This document shows, piece by piece, positions 28,938-38,900 of a stretch of 64,000 nucleotides of DNA (position 1 is the stretch's first letter; every line of letters begins with the position of its first letter). The notes below the pieces were generated by a model. It had not been told where the DNA came from. It saw nothing but the letters and a program-made list of their open reading frames with translations, and ran no database searches. Made by a program: the position numbers and the translations under genes. Source of the stretch: Kribbella pratensis (GTDB taxonomy: Bacteria; Actinomycetota; Actinomycetes; Propionibacteriales; Kribbellaceae); NCBI RefSeq assembly GCF_004365355.1, contig NZ_SODP01000002.1, forward strand, positions 1,049,838 through 1,113,837, written 5' to 3'.

Positions 28938-31205
28938 ATGTCGGACAACTGGAACCAGCCCCCGGGGAGCGACCCGGCTGACGATCAGCCGAACCGCCCA
29001 CCGGAGCACGGTCCCGGGCAGAACCCCCACCGCCCCAGCGCAGACGACCAAGGCCCCGGACAGGGCCAAGGCGCTCCTGGGGAGAGCCGGCGCGGCCCCG
29101 CCACGAGCGGTCCTCGGCAGGCGAAGGGTGGTCCTGGGAACGGCCAGGGTGGGCAGTCGTGGTGGATCGGTGACACCGACGCCAAGCGCGAGTTCCAGAA
29201 CCCGTCGCAGGCCGAGCCTCCCGCCAACAACTGGTTCGCCGGCGGCTGGAACCCCACCCGCCGCGAACACCCCGACCAGCCCGCCGACCCGAACCAACCG
29301 GTCCAGGGTTCAGCTCCGGGCCGCCCCGGCCCAGGCCAGCGCAGTCCGCAACAGTCCGGCCCCCAGCAGTCGGGCCCGCAGCAATCCCGTCCGCAGCAGT
29401 CCGGTCCTGCCCGCCCGGGCCCGAACCAGCCAGGCCCGAACCAGCCAGGCCCGAACCAGCCAGGCCCGAACCAGCCAGGCCCGAACCAGTCAGGCCCGAA
29501 CCAGTCAGGCCCGAACCAGCCGGGTCCGAACCGACCAGGTCCGAACCAGCCCGGCCGTCAGCACCGCGGACCACAACAGTCTGGGCCGAACCAGTCGGGT
29601 CCCAACCAGCCCGGCCCGAGGCAGTCGGGTCGCAATCGGCCTCGCCCTAACCAAGGGGGTTCCGGCCGGCCCGGCCCGAGCCAGCCGAGTCCGTGGCAGT
29701 CCGGCCCGCCCCAGGTTGACCCGTGGCAGACCAGCCCGACGGCGTCCACTCCGCAGTCGGACTCGTTCTGGTCGCAGTCCGCCCCAACCCCGCAGAGCCC
29801 CAAGCAGTCCGGACCCGACGGCCCGTCCCAGCCGAGCTCGCCGCAGTCCGGAGCGTCACAAGCAGGGGCCTCCTGGTCCGCGCAGTCGTGGACGTTGCGG
29901 GACGACTCTGCAGGCGACAGCGAGTCGCAGCATGAGTCCTCCGAAGCTGGTTCCCGTCAGTCCGGCCAGGGCTGGTCCGCGACAGCGCAGTCCGGGTCGA
30001 GTGCTTGGCAGGCGGCGCCGTCGCAGCCGCCGCAGCGGGATCAGAGTGGTCCGCGCTCCGAAGACTCCTACTTGTGGGGCCCGGCCAACCAGAGTCAGCA
30101 GCCCACGTCCCCATGGAGCAACGCGCTCTCACCACAGCAGCAGGCCGGTCCCCGCCACGCCGCATCCCAGGGCGGTCCGGGCCAGATCGGGCCGATGGGT
30201 CAGCCCGTCCAGCAAGGACCGAACTGGCAGTACCCGCCGATCCCGATCCCGCAGCCACCGGGCGGCCGGCGTCGTCGTAAGAAGAAGGTCTCGCGCAATC
30301 TGCTGATCCTTCTGGTCGCGCTCGCTGTACTAGTGGTCGGCTCGGGCATCACCCTGCTCATCCGCAGTGTCGGTGGCGGTGACGACCCGCAGGCCAAGGA
30401 CAGTCCGACGGCGCCCGTGTCAGAGTCGTCCTCGTCGCCGTCCGAGAGCCCGTCGACCTCACCGAGCCCGTCCACGCCCCGCGGCCCGACGGCCGACGAG
30501 GTGGTGAAGGGCAGCGCGCTCTACAAAGTCGGCCCGGTCGCCGCGTCGAAATGCGCGGAGCCGCCGTTCGCACCGGTCACGGTCCCGGCAGCGCAGCAGT
30601 ACTACAACCGCCTGCTGCCTTGCCTCAACCGCACCTGGTGGCTGGCGATGAAGAAGGCCAACCTGCCGTTCCGCAACCCGAAGGCGGTCGTGTACGTCGG
30701 CAAGACGCCGTCCCCGTGCGGGATCCAGCGCAGCGTGCGCGCGGCGTACTGCGGCGCGAACGAGACGATCTACCTGCCGTTCAGCGTGGACAACGGGTAC
30801 TACCGGACCAACCCGGTCTACGCGCGTGCGGTCATGCTGAACACGTTCGCCCACGAGTACGGGCACCACGTGCAGAAGCTGAGCGGGATCCTCGCCTCGT
30901 CGATGTCCCGGCAGCAGTCGATGACGCCGAACCAGAAGCTCCTCGAGAGCCGCCGGCGCGAACTGCAGGCGACCTGCCTCGGCGCCGTCTACCTCGGCGC
31001 CAACGCGGCGTTCACGCCGATGAACGGCCCGCTGCTCGCCAACTGGAAGTTCCTGATCTCCCACTCCGGTGACGACTACGCCCGGCCGCGCGTGCACGAC
31101 CACGGCAACCGGGTGAGCAACTACCAGTGGTCGATCAGCGGTTTCAACAGCAAGAAGCCGGACGCCTGCAACACGTTCACCGCAGCAGACGTCCGGGTCA
31201 ACTAG
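28938..31205 (+). CDS. Membrane-anchored neutral zinc metallopeptidase 3, giant Q/P/G/S tail
   Basis: 755 residues. About 440 residues of cytoplasmic low-complexity sequence rich in Gln, Pro, Gly, Ser and Asn, including a PGPNQ repeat block (about 160-205), come before a basic stop (RRRKKK) and one membrane segment (about 453-475). A Ser/Pro linker and the peptidase domain follow with HEYGHHVQ and LQATCLG. GAGGAG precedes the ATG, unlike paralogs 1 and 2. The repeats are encoded by 15-bp DNA units, so tail length may vary between strains. Confidence 0.85.
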   Translation: MSDNWNQPPGSDPADDQPNRPPEHGPGQNPHRPSADDQGPGQGQGAPGESRRGPATSGPRQAKGGPGNGQGGQSWWIGDTDAKREFQNPSQAEPPANNWFAGGWNPTRREHPDQPADPNQPVQGSAPGRPGPGQRSPQQSGPQQSGPQQSRPQQSGPARPGPNQPGPNQPGPNQPGPNQPGPNQSGPNQSGPNQPGPNRPGPNQPGRQHRGPQQSGPNQSGPNQPGPRQSGRNRPRPNQGGSGRPGPSQPSPWQSGPPQVDPWQTSPTASTPQSDSFWSQSAPTPQSPKQSGPDGPSQPSSPQSGASQAGASWSAQSWTLRDDSAGDSESQHESSEAGSRQSGQGWSATAQSGSSAWQAAPSQPPQRDQSGPRSEDSYLWGPANQSQQPTSPWSNALSPQQQAGPRHAASQGGPGQIGPMGQPVQQGPNWQYPPIPIPQPPGGRRRRKKKVSRNLLILLVALAVLVVGSGITLLIRSVGGGDDPQAKDSPTAPVSESSSSPSESPSTSPSPSTPRGPTADEVVKGSALYKVGPVAASKCAEPPFAPVTVPAAQQYYNRLLPCLNRTWWLAMKKANLPFRNPKAVVYVGKTPSPCGIQRSVRAAYCGANETIYLPFSVDNGYYRTNPVYARAVMLNTFAHEYGHHVQKLSGILASSMSRQQSMTPNQKLLESRRRELQATCLGAVYLGANAAFTPMNGPLLANWKFLISHSGDDYARPRVHDHGNRVSNYQWSISGFNSKKPDACNTFTAADVRVN
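29418..29552 (+). repeat. 15-bp tandem repeat array inside zinc peptidase 3
   Basis: Nine consecutive 15-base units (GGCCCGAACCAGCCA and variants), the first four identical, encode Pro-Gly-Pro-Asn-Gln. Perfect copies suggest recent slippage. Confidence 0.9.
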
Positions 31206-31229
31206 CCGCAACAGCGCAGCCGCCGCCCG

Positions 31230-32939
31230 TCAGCCGAACAGCCGGCGGGCGGTGGTCAGCGAGCCGCCGAACGCGGTCACGAAGTTGCTGAGCGACTCCC
31301 CGATGTCCGACAGGTGCCAGTTCTCCGGTCCGGAGTACCAGCCGATGCCGGCGTCGGGGTCGTCGTCGTCATCGGTCGCTGCGATCTCCAGCGCCCACTT
31401 CTCGGTCAGCCCGAGCACAGCGGCGTACGGCAGACAGCGGGACGCGAACTCGAGCCGGTGGCTCTGCGGCAGCGTCGACGAGGACTCGTTGGCCAGGTAG
31501 TGCTGCAGACCGGCTACGCGACCCAATACGGCGGCACCGCGCGCGGTCCGGGCCGGTGCGGCCTGACCGACCAGTGCGAGCACCAGACCGGCCGCCATGA
31601 CGGCGAAGCCGACCAGACCGAACTTGGTGACGATCGCGAGCACGATCGTCAGTACGACGCCCGCACCGAGCAGCACCACGCCTGCTGTGGTCCACCGGTT
31701 CCGCACGGCGTCCGGGCGGTTGTTGAACCAGCCCTGCGTCACGACGTCGGCGTACAGCTGCTCGCGGACCAGGTTGAGCCGCGGCCGCAGTGACGGGCCG
31801 AGCGCGGACACCAGCACGGTGTCGCCGTCCGCGAACACTGCGTCCAGCAAGGCCTTCTCGTACGGCAGGAGCTCCGGCCCGCCCGCGTGCAGCCGCTGCA
31901 ACTCCCAGTCCAGCTTGCCGAAGTGCGACTCGCGCGGCTGCTCGACGATCGTCAGGTAGTTGCGCACGGCAAGGTCCAGCAGCGTGGCGGTGATGTCGAC
32001 GACGTCGGCCGTCTCGTCCACCACCGTGCCGACCTGACCGGGCCGGATGCCGTCCGGCGCGGCGAACTGCGGCCCGTCGGCACTGTCGAGCACCGGACGT
32101 TCCGGCGCGCCTTCACCGACCTTCGCCGCGTCGCGGCCACGGAAGAACCACAGGCCAACCGCACCGAGCAGTCCGATGCCGAACACGATCACGGCCAGGC
32201 CGATCGTGCTCGAGTCCACGGTGAACGCCCGGCCGAGCGACCAGCGGGTCGAGTACTGCGCGTTCGCCTGCACCGTCGCCTGATCGCTCAGCCCGGTCAG
32301 GAAGGTCACCCGGCCACCCGCCGGTACGCCGTTCTGCTGGATCTGCAGGTCCGCCGACTCGCCCAGCTGGGACGACGTACACGGCATGCTCGAACCGGTC
32401 CGGCCGGCGAAACAGGTCACCCAGGTCGCGAACGGCACGCTGACGCTCAGGTTGGCCGTCGGGACCGGGACAGCGAAGCCCTGCACGATCGGCCAGCTCA
32501 CCTCGCGGCCCTCGGTCGAATCGGCGACCACGTTGTCCACGGTGTAGCTGTAGACGATCTTCGACTGACCGGACACGTTCACCGTGAGCTTGCGGCCGTC
32601 GTCGGTGCTCTGGTTCTGGAAGCCCTGCGCGGGCTCGCCGTTCACCGTCGCCGACACGTCCTTCAGGTCGTACGTGCGGTCGCGCTCGGAGTCGGACCGG
32701 ACCCGGGTCGTCAGCGTCCGGCTGAACGTCGTACCGCCGGCGGTCAGGTCGACCGTCTCCTTCACCTGGAGCTGCCCGTCCTTGGTGAGCGTCGCATCCG
32801 CGGTGTACGCCGTGATCCGGTCGTCGGCCCGGCCGGCTGCCTGGGCAGATACCGGGCTCAGGGCAACGAACAGGCCCGCTACCGGCGCGGTCAGACAGAT
32901 CAGCAGGGCAGCCGGAAGGAGGCGGCGCTTCGGTGACAT
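31230..32939 (-). CDS. DUF2207 membrane protein (copy B)
   Basis: 569 residues, same architecture as copy A: signal peptide (to about 35, SAQAAG), extracytoplasmic DUF2207 domain, membrane segment (about 240-260), cytoplasmic part, two membrane segments (about 430-475) and a C-terminal domain with WYSGPENWH. It lies between zinc peptidases 3 and 4, divergent from the latter, repeating the DUF2207/peptidase divergent pair seen at 26.3 kb. Function unknown; membrane-associated partnership with the peptidases is inferred. Confidence 0.85.
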   Translation of the reverse strand: MSPKRRLLPAALLICLTAPVAGLFVALSPVSAQAAGRADDRITAYTADATLTKDGQLQVKETVDLTAGGTTFSRTLTTRVRSDSERDRTYDLKDVSATVNGEPAQGFQNQSTDDGRKLTVNVSGQSKIVYSYTVDNVVADSTEGREVSWPIVQGFAVPVPTANLSVSVPFATWVTCFAGRTGSSMPCTSSQLGESADLQIQQNGVPAGGRVTFLTGLSDQATVQANAQYSTRWSLGRAFTVDSSTIGLAVIVFGIGLLGAVGLWFFRGRDAAKVGEGAPERPVLDSADGPQFAAPDGIRPGQVGTVVDETADVVDITATLLDLAVRNYLTIVEQPRESHFGKLDWELQRLHAGGPELLPYEKALLDAVFADGDTVLVSALGPSLRPRLNLVREQLYADVVTQGWFNNRPDAVRNRWTTAGVVLLGAGVVLTIVLAIVTKFGLVGFAVMAAGLVLALVGQAAPARTARGAAVLGRVAGLQHYLANESSSTLPQSHRLEFASRCLPYAAVLGLTEKWALEIAATDDDDDPDAGIGWYSGPENWHLSDIGESLSNFVTAFGGSLTTARRLFG

Positions 32940-32951
32940 GGGTCGAGAGTA
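32940..32951 (-). promoter_or_regulatory. Leaderless-type -10 for DUF2207 copy B
   Basis: On the minus strand TACTCT (32951-32946), six bases, then ATG at 32939. Confidence 0.6.
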
Positions 32952-33005
32952 GTCTCGTGCCGGTTCGTGCAGCGAACTCGACCGACCAGCCTGGAGGCCA
33001 CAGTA

Positions 33006-34118
33006 GTGAGCAGCCCGTACGGGTACGGCGGCCCGCCGCAGGGCCGGCCACCCGGCCCGCCGCCCGGCATCCTGCCACCGCCGCAGGCAGCACCGTGGCC
33101 TCCGCAGCAGGGCCAGTACGCGCCTGGCCCGATGCAAGGCGGGCCGCCGCAGCAGTACCCCGGTCAATGGGCGCAGCCGTACTACGGACCTCCGGGCCAC
33201 TTCAACGGATTCCAGCCACCGCGGAAGCGCGGCGGTCCACTCCGGCTCATCCTCTTCGGCTTCGTCCTGCTGATCTTCCTCGGCGTCTCGTTCGCCATCG
33301 CGTCCGCCCTGCTGGGGAAAGGCACCGACGACACCGCGGACCCCGGGGTGACCGGTCCGTCGATCGTGCCGACACCGACCACGAACCCGCAGAAGGGGTC
33401 CGCCGAGGACTACCTGCTGAACGCCGACGTCTACCGCACCGGTCCGCTCCCGGAGCAGAACTGTCCGGCAGCGAACCTCGGCAGCGGCAGCCTGGCCGCG
33501 CAGAAGGTCTACTACCAGCGACTCTTCAAGTGCCTGAACGACGCGTGGCGTCCGGTCTTCCACGAGCTCGGGCAGGACAAGCCGGACCCTGGCCTGGTCG
33601 TGTTCGACCAGCCGGTCCAGACCGCGTGCGGCAACTTCCAGCCGCTGTCCGGACGCGTGCTGGCGTTCTACTGCTACGGCAACCAGGTCATGTACGTCGA
33701 CGTGAAGCAGATGAACAAGGCGTTCGGACCGCAGGAGGACCTCGCGTATCTGATGACGATCGCGCACGAGTACGGGCACCACGTGCAAGGCGTCACCGGA
33801 CTGTTCTACGCGCGTGCCGTCTACCTGCAGGACCACCCGGACCAGAAGCTCGAGAGCTCGCGGCGGAACGAGTTGCAGGCGTCCTGTTTCGGCGGTGTGT
33901 TCAGCAAGGCCGTTGAGAAGTCCTACCCGTTGACGAACCGGCTGGACGAGTTCAAGGAGCAGTCCAGCAACAGCTTCGGTGAGTCCCCGGACACGCCGGA
34001 GGACGAGCGGACGCACGGTCTGGCCACCAGCCAGGGCTTCTGGATCCAGAACGGCTTCAACATCGGCGCCAACAAGGCGTGCGACACCTTCGCGGTATCG
34101 GCGGACCTGGTGAAGTGA
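33006..34118 (+). CDS. Membrane-anchored neutral zinc metallopeptidase 4
   Basis: 370 residues: Pro/Gly/Gln tail (1-75), one membrane segment (about 80-100), a short linker and the peptidase domain with HEYGHHVQ and NELQASCFGG. It has a more diverged C-terminal region (an insertion with FKEQSSNSFGESPD). GTG 33006 is chosen, nine bases after GGAGG. It is the fourth paralog in under 8 kb. Confidence 0.88.
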   Translation: MSSPYGYGGPPQGRPPGPPPGILPPPQAAPWPPQQGQYAPGPMQGGPPQQYPGQWAQPYYGPPGHFNGFQPPRKRGGPLRLILFGFVLLIFLGVSFAIASALLGKGTDDTADPGVTGPSIVPTPTTNPQKGSAEDYLLNADVYRTGPLPEQNCPAANLGSGSLAAQKVYYQRLFKCLNDAWRPVFHELGQDKPDPGLVVFDQPVQTACGNFQPLSGRVLAFYCYGNQVMYVDVKQMNKAFGPQEDLAYLMTIAHEYGHHVQGVTGLFYARAVYLQDHPDQKLESSRRNELQASCFGGVFSKAVEKSYPLTNRLDEFKEQSSNSFGESPDTPEDERTHGLATSQGFWIQNGFNIGANKACDTFAVSADLVK

Positions 34119-34124
34119 ACACCG

Positions 34125-35057
34125 TCAATCTGCCGCCGCTCTGCGCCAGGTCGTCGGTGACTCGTTGTACGTGCGTTTGAAGGCGACGCTGAAGGCGAAG
34201 GGGTCCTCGTAGCCGACCTGGTGGGCCACAGTCGCGATGGTGGCGGTTGTGGTGCGGAGGAGGTCGGCTGCGAGCGTCATCCGCCAGGCGGTGAGGTACG
34301 TGAGCGGCGGCTGACCGACGAGCTTGGTGAAGCGAGCGGCGAAGGTGGCGCGGGAGAGCCCGACCTTGGAGGCCAGCTCGGCGACCGACCAGCGGTGCGC
34401 GGGGTCCTCGTGGAGGTGGCGGAGCGCATCGCCAACGCCAGGTGCGGTGAGGGCCTGGTACCAGGACGGGAGCCTCGACTCGGCGCACCATGCGCGGAGA
34501 GCGAGCACCAGCACGAAGTCGAGCAGCCTCCGCAGTACGGCGTCCTGTCCTGGCTCCTCACGGGCGATCTCAGTGGTGAGGAGGTCCAGCGCCGGCCCGG
34601 TCTGCGGCGTAGCGGACACCACCGCGAGCGGAGGCAGTAGATCGAGTACCCGCCGGCCGACGTCACCGCGCAGGTCGTAGGCGCCACGCACCATCGTCGT
34701 CGCGCCGGGCAGCCCATCGCCGTAGGTGCGCGGCGCCAGGTACTCGCCACGCCACTCCACCGGATCGCCGTCGATCGTGTACTTCTGCCCGCCGCGGATC
34801 ACGTAGTACGCCGGCGTCGCCGGATCGTCCGCGATCGTGTAGCTGCCGACTCCTGTGATCAGCGCGATGTCGCCGGCCGCCAGCATCGTCGGTACGCCGT
34901 CGTCGAGCCGCAGCCAGGCGCTGCCGCCGAGCGTCGCGACAACCGACAGCGACGGCACGTCGGCGTAGGTCACGGACCACGGCCCGCGCGCGATGATCTG
35001 CCGGACCAGCGCATCGGTCGCCTGCGCGCGTTGCAGCAGGTCGCTGAGGACATCCAC
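34125..35057 (-). CDS. AraC family transcriptional regulator with cupin domain
   Basis: 310 residues. An N-terminal cupin ligand domain (about 1-190, with AAGDIALI) is followed by an AraC C-terminal double helix-turn-helix (WSVAELASKVGLSRATFAAR, then IATVAHQVGYEDPFAFSVAF). It is divergent from an NmrA-type oxidoreductase with 80 bases between starts, an arrangement in which such regulators often control the neighbour. It starts at GTG 35057 with a leaderless-type -10. Confidence 0.9.
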   Translation of the reverse strand: MDVLSDLLQRAQATDALVRQIIARGPWSVTYADVPSLSVVATLGGSAWLRLDDGVPTMLAAGDIALITGVGSYTIADDPATPAYYVIRGGQKYTIDGDPVEWRGEYLAPRTYGDGLPGATTMVRGAYDLRGDVGRRVLDLLPPLAVVSATPQTGPALDLLTTEIAREEPGQDAVLRRLLDFVLVLALRAWCAESRLPSWYQALTAPGVGDALRHLHEDPAHRWSVAELASKVGLSRATFAARFTKLVGQPPLTYLTAWRMTLAADLLRTTTATIATVAHQVGYEDPFAFSVAFKRTYNESPTTWRRAAAD

Positions 35058-35069
35058 CAGTCTAAGCTA
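35058..35069 (-). promoter_or_regulatory. Leaderless-type -10 for the araC-type gene
   Basis: Minus strand TAGCTT (35069-35064), six bases, then GTG at 35057. Confidence 0.55.
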
Positions 35070-35137
35070 GACGATCACAAATGGATCGGCGACGCTCTCC
35101 CATGGATCGTCTGCACCGACTCCCGTTGGCTTGTCCT

Positions 35138-35947
35138 ATGAACAAGTTCCTCGTCCTTGGCGGCACGGGCACCACCGGCCGCCGCATCGCAGACCGCCTT
35201 CGCTCCACCGGCCACGAGGTCCGTACGGCGTCGCGCACAGGAAGCGACGTACGACTCGACCTCGACGACCCGTCCACGTGGACGCCCGCGCTCGACGGCG
35301 TCGCTGCCGCGTATCTCATGGAACCCACGGTCCGTCCGGGAGACCGCTTGGCCCGGTTCGCGGAGGCGGCGCTCGCTTCCGGCGTACGACGGCTTGTCCT
35401 GCTGTCGGCGTCCCTCGCATCCGACCCCAGCCATCCCCTGCACGCCGTCCAACAGGCCGTCCGCGGCTCCGATGCCGAGTGGACGATCCTGCACCCCAAC
35501 TGGTTCGCGCAGAACTTCACCGAAGGCCCGTGGAAGAACGCGGTCCGCACCGGCACCCTCGCCCTACCAGCCGGCGACGGCCGTACGCCGTTCATCGACG
35601 CCAACGACATCGCGGACGTAGCCACCGCCGCCCTGACGACCGCCGATCACAACGGCCGCACCTACGAATTGACCGGCCCCGAAGCCATCACCTTCACCGA
35701 AGCCGCCAACCACTTGACCGAGGCCGGCCGGCCCGTCGAGTACGTCGCTCTGTCTCCGGCCGAGTACATCGAACAGCAAGTAGCCCAAGGCGTTCCGCGG
35801 GCCGGCGCCGAACTTCTCACCCGCATCCTGGCCTCGATCGCCGACGGGCACGGCGGCGAACCGACGACCGATGTGGAGCAAGCGCTCGGTCGCGCAGCCC
35901 GTACTTTCAAGGCATTCGCGCACGATCGGGAGAAAACAAGCAGTTGA
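35138..35947 (+). CDS. NmrA-like NAD(P)-binding oxidoreductase
   Basis: 269 residues of the atypical SDR/NmrA type. The Rossmann motif is at the start (VLGGTGTTGRRIA). The Ser-Tyr-Lys triad of classical SDRs is not evident, as in NmrA sensors and NAD(P)H:quinone reductase-like proteins. ATG 35138 is chosen because the Rossmann strand begins there; an in-frame ATG at 35081 would add 19 Arg-rich residues. Divergent from the AraC gene, which probably regulates it. Confidence 0.85.
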   Translation: MNKFLVLGGTGTTGRRIADRLRSTGHEVRTASRTGSDVRLDLDDPSTWTPALDGVAAAYLMEPTVRPGDRLARFAEAALASGVRRLVLLSASLASDPSHPLHAVQQAVRGSDAEWTILHPNWFAQNFTEGPWKNAVRTGTLALPAGDGRTPFIDANDIADVATAALTTADHNGRTYELTGPEAITFTEAANHLTEAGRPVEYVALSPAEYIEQQVAQGVPRAGAELLTRILASIADGHGGEPTTDVEQALGRAARTFKAFAHDREKTSS

Positions 35948-35960
35948 GGTGTTCGCTTCG

Positions 35961-35979
35961 GGTTATCCAGCAGATAACC
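35961..35979. promoter_or_regulatory. Perfect inverted repeat at the pls-type promoter
   Basis: GGTTATC-cagca-GATAACC has 7-bp perfect arms and a five-base spacer. Its right edge is eight bases before the TATTAT -10, so it covers the -35 region. A repressor bound here would block the promoter. Confidence 0.75.
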
Positions 35980-35987
35980 ATGCGGCG

Positions 35988-35999
35988 TATTATCCGGCC
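35988..35999 (+). promoter_or_regulatory. Leaderless -10 of the pls-type operon
   Basis: TATTAT (35988-35993) is one base from the TATAAT consensus and is followed by six bases and the GTG start at 36000. This is among the strongest -10 hexamers I see in the window. Confidence 0.75.
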
Positions 36000-38900
36000 G
36001 TGACGTTGCGACGCGGGGAGTTGGCGACGGCCGCGCGGACGCTTGTGGATGTGCTTGAGGAGACGGCCAACAGGTTTGCCGACGAGCCGGCGCTCGACGA
36101 CGGCAGCGTCAGCCTCAGTTATCGCGAACTGCTGGAGCAGACCACCAAGTTCGCCAACCGCCTGACGGCCGCGGGGATCGGTCCCGGCGACCGCGTCGGC
36201 ATCCGGATCTCGTCCGGCCACAACGACCTGTACGTCGCGATTCTCGGCACCCTCCAAGCCGGCGCGGCGTACGTTCCCGTCGACGCGGACGACCCCGAGG
36301 AGCGCGCCGAGCTGGTGTTCGGTGAAGCAGCGGTCGCGGCCACCGTCGGCGACGAGCTCAAGCTGACGGTGACCCGTCCCCAGCAACAACCGATCGTCGA
36401 CAACGACGCGGCCAACGGCGCCTTCGACTACCCGTACTCGGCGCGCATGGACGCCCCGACGGTGACCGACGTCCCCCGCAGCAAGCAGGGCCCGGAGACC
36501 ACCGACGACGCATGGATCATCTTCACCTCGGGCTCCACCGGCGTACCGAAGGGTGTCGCGGTCACACACCGGTCGGCCGCCGCGTTCGTCGACGCCGAGG
36601 CCCGCCTCTTCCTGCAGGACGAGCCGATCGGGCCGGACGACCGCGTCCTGGCCGGCCTGTCGGTCGCGTTCGACGCGTCCTGCGAGGAGATGTGGCTGGC
36701 CTGGCGGCACGGCGCCTGTCTCGTACCGGCGCCGCGCTCGCTGGTGCGGACCGGTATGGACCTCGGCCCGTGGTTAGTTGCCCAAGGCATCACTATCGTC
36801 TCTACCGTGCCGACCCTGGCCGCGCTCTGGCCGCCGGACGCGCTGGACCAGGTGCGGCTGCTGATCTTCGGCGGCGAGGCGTGCCCGCCCGAGCTCGCCG
36901 AGCGGCTCGCGGTCGACGGCCGCGAGGTCTGGAACACGTACGGCCCGACCGAGGCGACCGTGGTGGCCTGCGCCGCCCAGCTCACCGGCGTTGGCCCGGT
37001 CCGGATCGGTTTACCCTTGGACGGTTGGGATCTCGCCGTAGTAGATGCTGCAGGCAACGAAGTTGCCGACGGTGAGATCGGCGAGCTGATCATCGGCGGT
37101 GTCGGCCTGGCCCGGTACCTCGACCCGGTCAAGGACGCGGAGAAGTTCGCCCCGATGCCGACGCTCGGCTGGGAGCGGGCGTACCGCAGCGGCGACCTGG
37201 TCAGATCCGATCCGTTGGGCCTGCTGTTCCAGGGTCGCGCCGACGAACAGGTCAAACTCGGCGGTCGCCGCATCGAGCTCGGCGAGGTCGATGCCGCCCT
37301 GCAGGCCCTCCCCGGCATTACCGGCGCCGCGGCCGCCGTCCGCAACAGTGCGGCCGGAAATCAGCTCCTCGTGGGGTACGTCGTACCGGACGACCCGACA
37401 TCGTTCGACAACGCCAAAGCCACCGCGCGGCTGCGTGAAGAACTCCCCGCGGCGCTCGTGCCGTTGCTCGCCGTCGTCGACACCCTGCCGACCAGGACCT
37501 CGGGCAAGGTCGACCGCAACGCGCTCCCCTGGCCGCTGCCGGGGATGGACAGCGACGGCCCGCCTGCCGAGCTGTCCGGCACTGCGGGCTGGCTCGCCGA
37601 GCGCTGGACCAAGGTCCTCGGCGCCAAGGTGACCAGCGCCGACAACGATTTCTTCCTGCACGGCGGCGGCAGTCTCGCCGCTGCGCAGCTGGTCTCCGCA
37701 CTCCGGGAGAAGTTCCCGGACGTCACCGTCGGCGACATCTACGAGTACCCGCGCCTCGGCGCGCTGGCCGAGCGGCTCGACGAGTTCCAGCCGGCCGCGC
37801 TCGAGCCGGTCGAGCTGCGCGATATCCGGCCGACGCCGAAGGGCACCCAGCTCCTGCAGACGGCGTTGACCCTGATCCTCCAGACCGTCGTCGGCGTCCG
37901 CTGGCTGGTCTACCTCTTCACGCTGAACAACTTGCTCGCGGAGCTGATCGGGCCACTGCCGTGGGTGCGGACCGTGTCCTGGTGGTGGATCCTTGCGGGC
38001 TGGCTGATCCTCATCAGCCCGGCCGGCCGGATGGGCATTGCAGTGCTCGGTGCCCGGATCCTCCTGCGCGGCCTCAAACCCGGCACCTACCCCCGCGGCG
38101 GCACCGTCCACGTCCGCCTCTGGGCCGCCGAGAACCTGTCCGACGCGGCCGGTGCGGCCAACCTCGCAGGCGCGCCATGGATCGCGTACTACGCCCGCGC
38201 ACTCGGCGCCAAGGTCGGCCGCGGCGTCGACCTGCACACGCTTCCGCCGGTGACCGGCATGCTCACGATGGGTCGGGGCGCGTCCGTCGAGCCCGAGGTC
38301 GACCTGGCCGGCTACTGGATCGACGGCGACCAACTGCACGTCGGCCCGGTGACCGTCGGTGCGGAGGCCGTGGTCGGTTCCCGCAGCACACTGCTTCCGG
38401 GCGCGGAGATCGGCCGGAACGCCGAGATCGTGGCCGGCTCGGCTGTCTCCGGCAAGGTGCCCGCGAACGAGCGCTGGTCCGGTTCGCCCGCGGCCCGGAT
38501 CGGTCGCGCCCGGCACCCGTGGCCGGATCATCGGCCCGCTCGCGCGCCCTGGTGGGTCGCGGCGTACGGCGCCCAGTCCGCGATCATGTCGCTGATCCCA
38601 GTCGCGGCTGCCGCGGCGGCGTTCGTCGTCCTCGGACAGTACGTGAAGGGCACGCAGACCCTCGGCGACGCGGCACTCAAGGCGCTGGAAGCGATCCCGT
38701 TGATGACGCTGGTCGGCTTCGTGACGATGGCGGTCCTCACGCTGATCGGCGTCCGGTTGCTCGGTATCGGGATCAAGCCCGGTCACTTCCCGGTCCGCAG
38801 CCGGATCGGGTGGCAGGTCTGGGCGACCGAGCGGCTGCTCGACTCGGCCCGCACCCTGCTCTTCCCGATGTACGCGAGCCTGCTGACGCCGTGGTGGCTG

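Noticed and set aside
29418-29552. CRISPR array
   Set aside because: Units are contiguous without unique spacers and are in frame inside a gene. The same objection holds for the arrays at 4570, 46528 and 53600, and no cas gene is present.
35081-35138. Upstream ATG for the NmrA-like gene
   Set aside because: It would add 19 Arg-rich residues before the Rossmann strand; the internal ATG fits the family.
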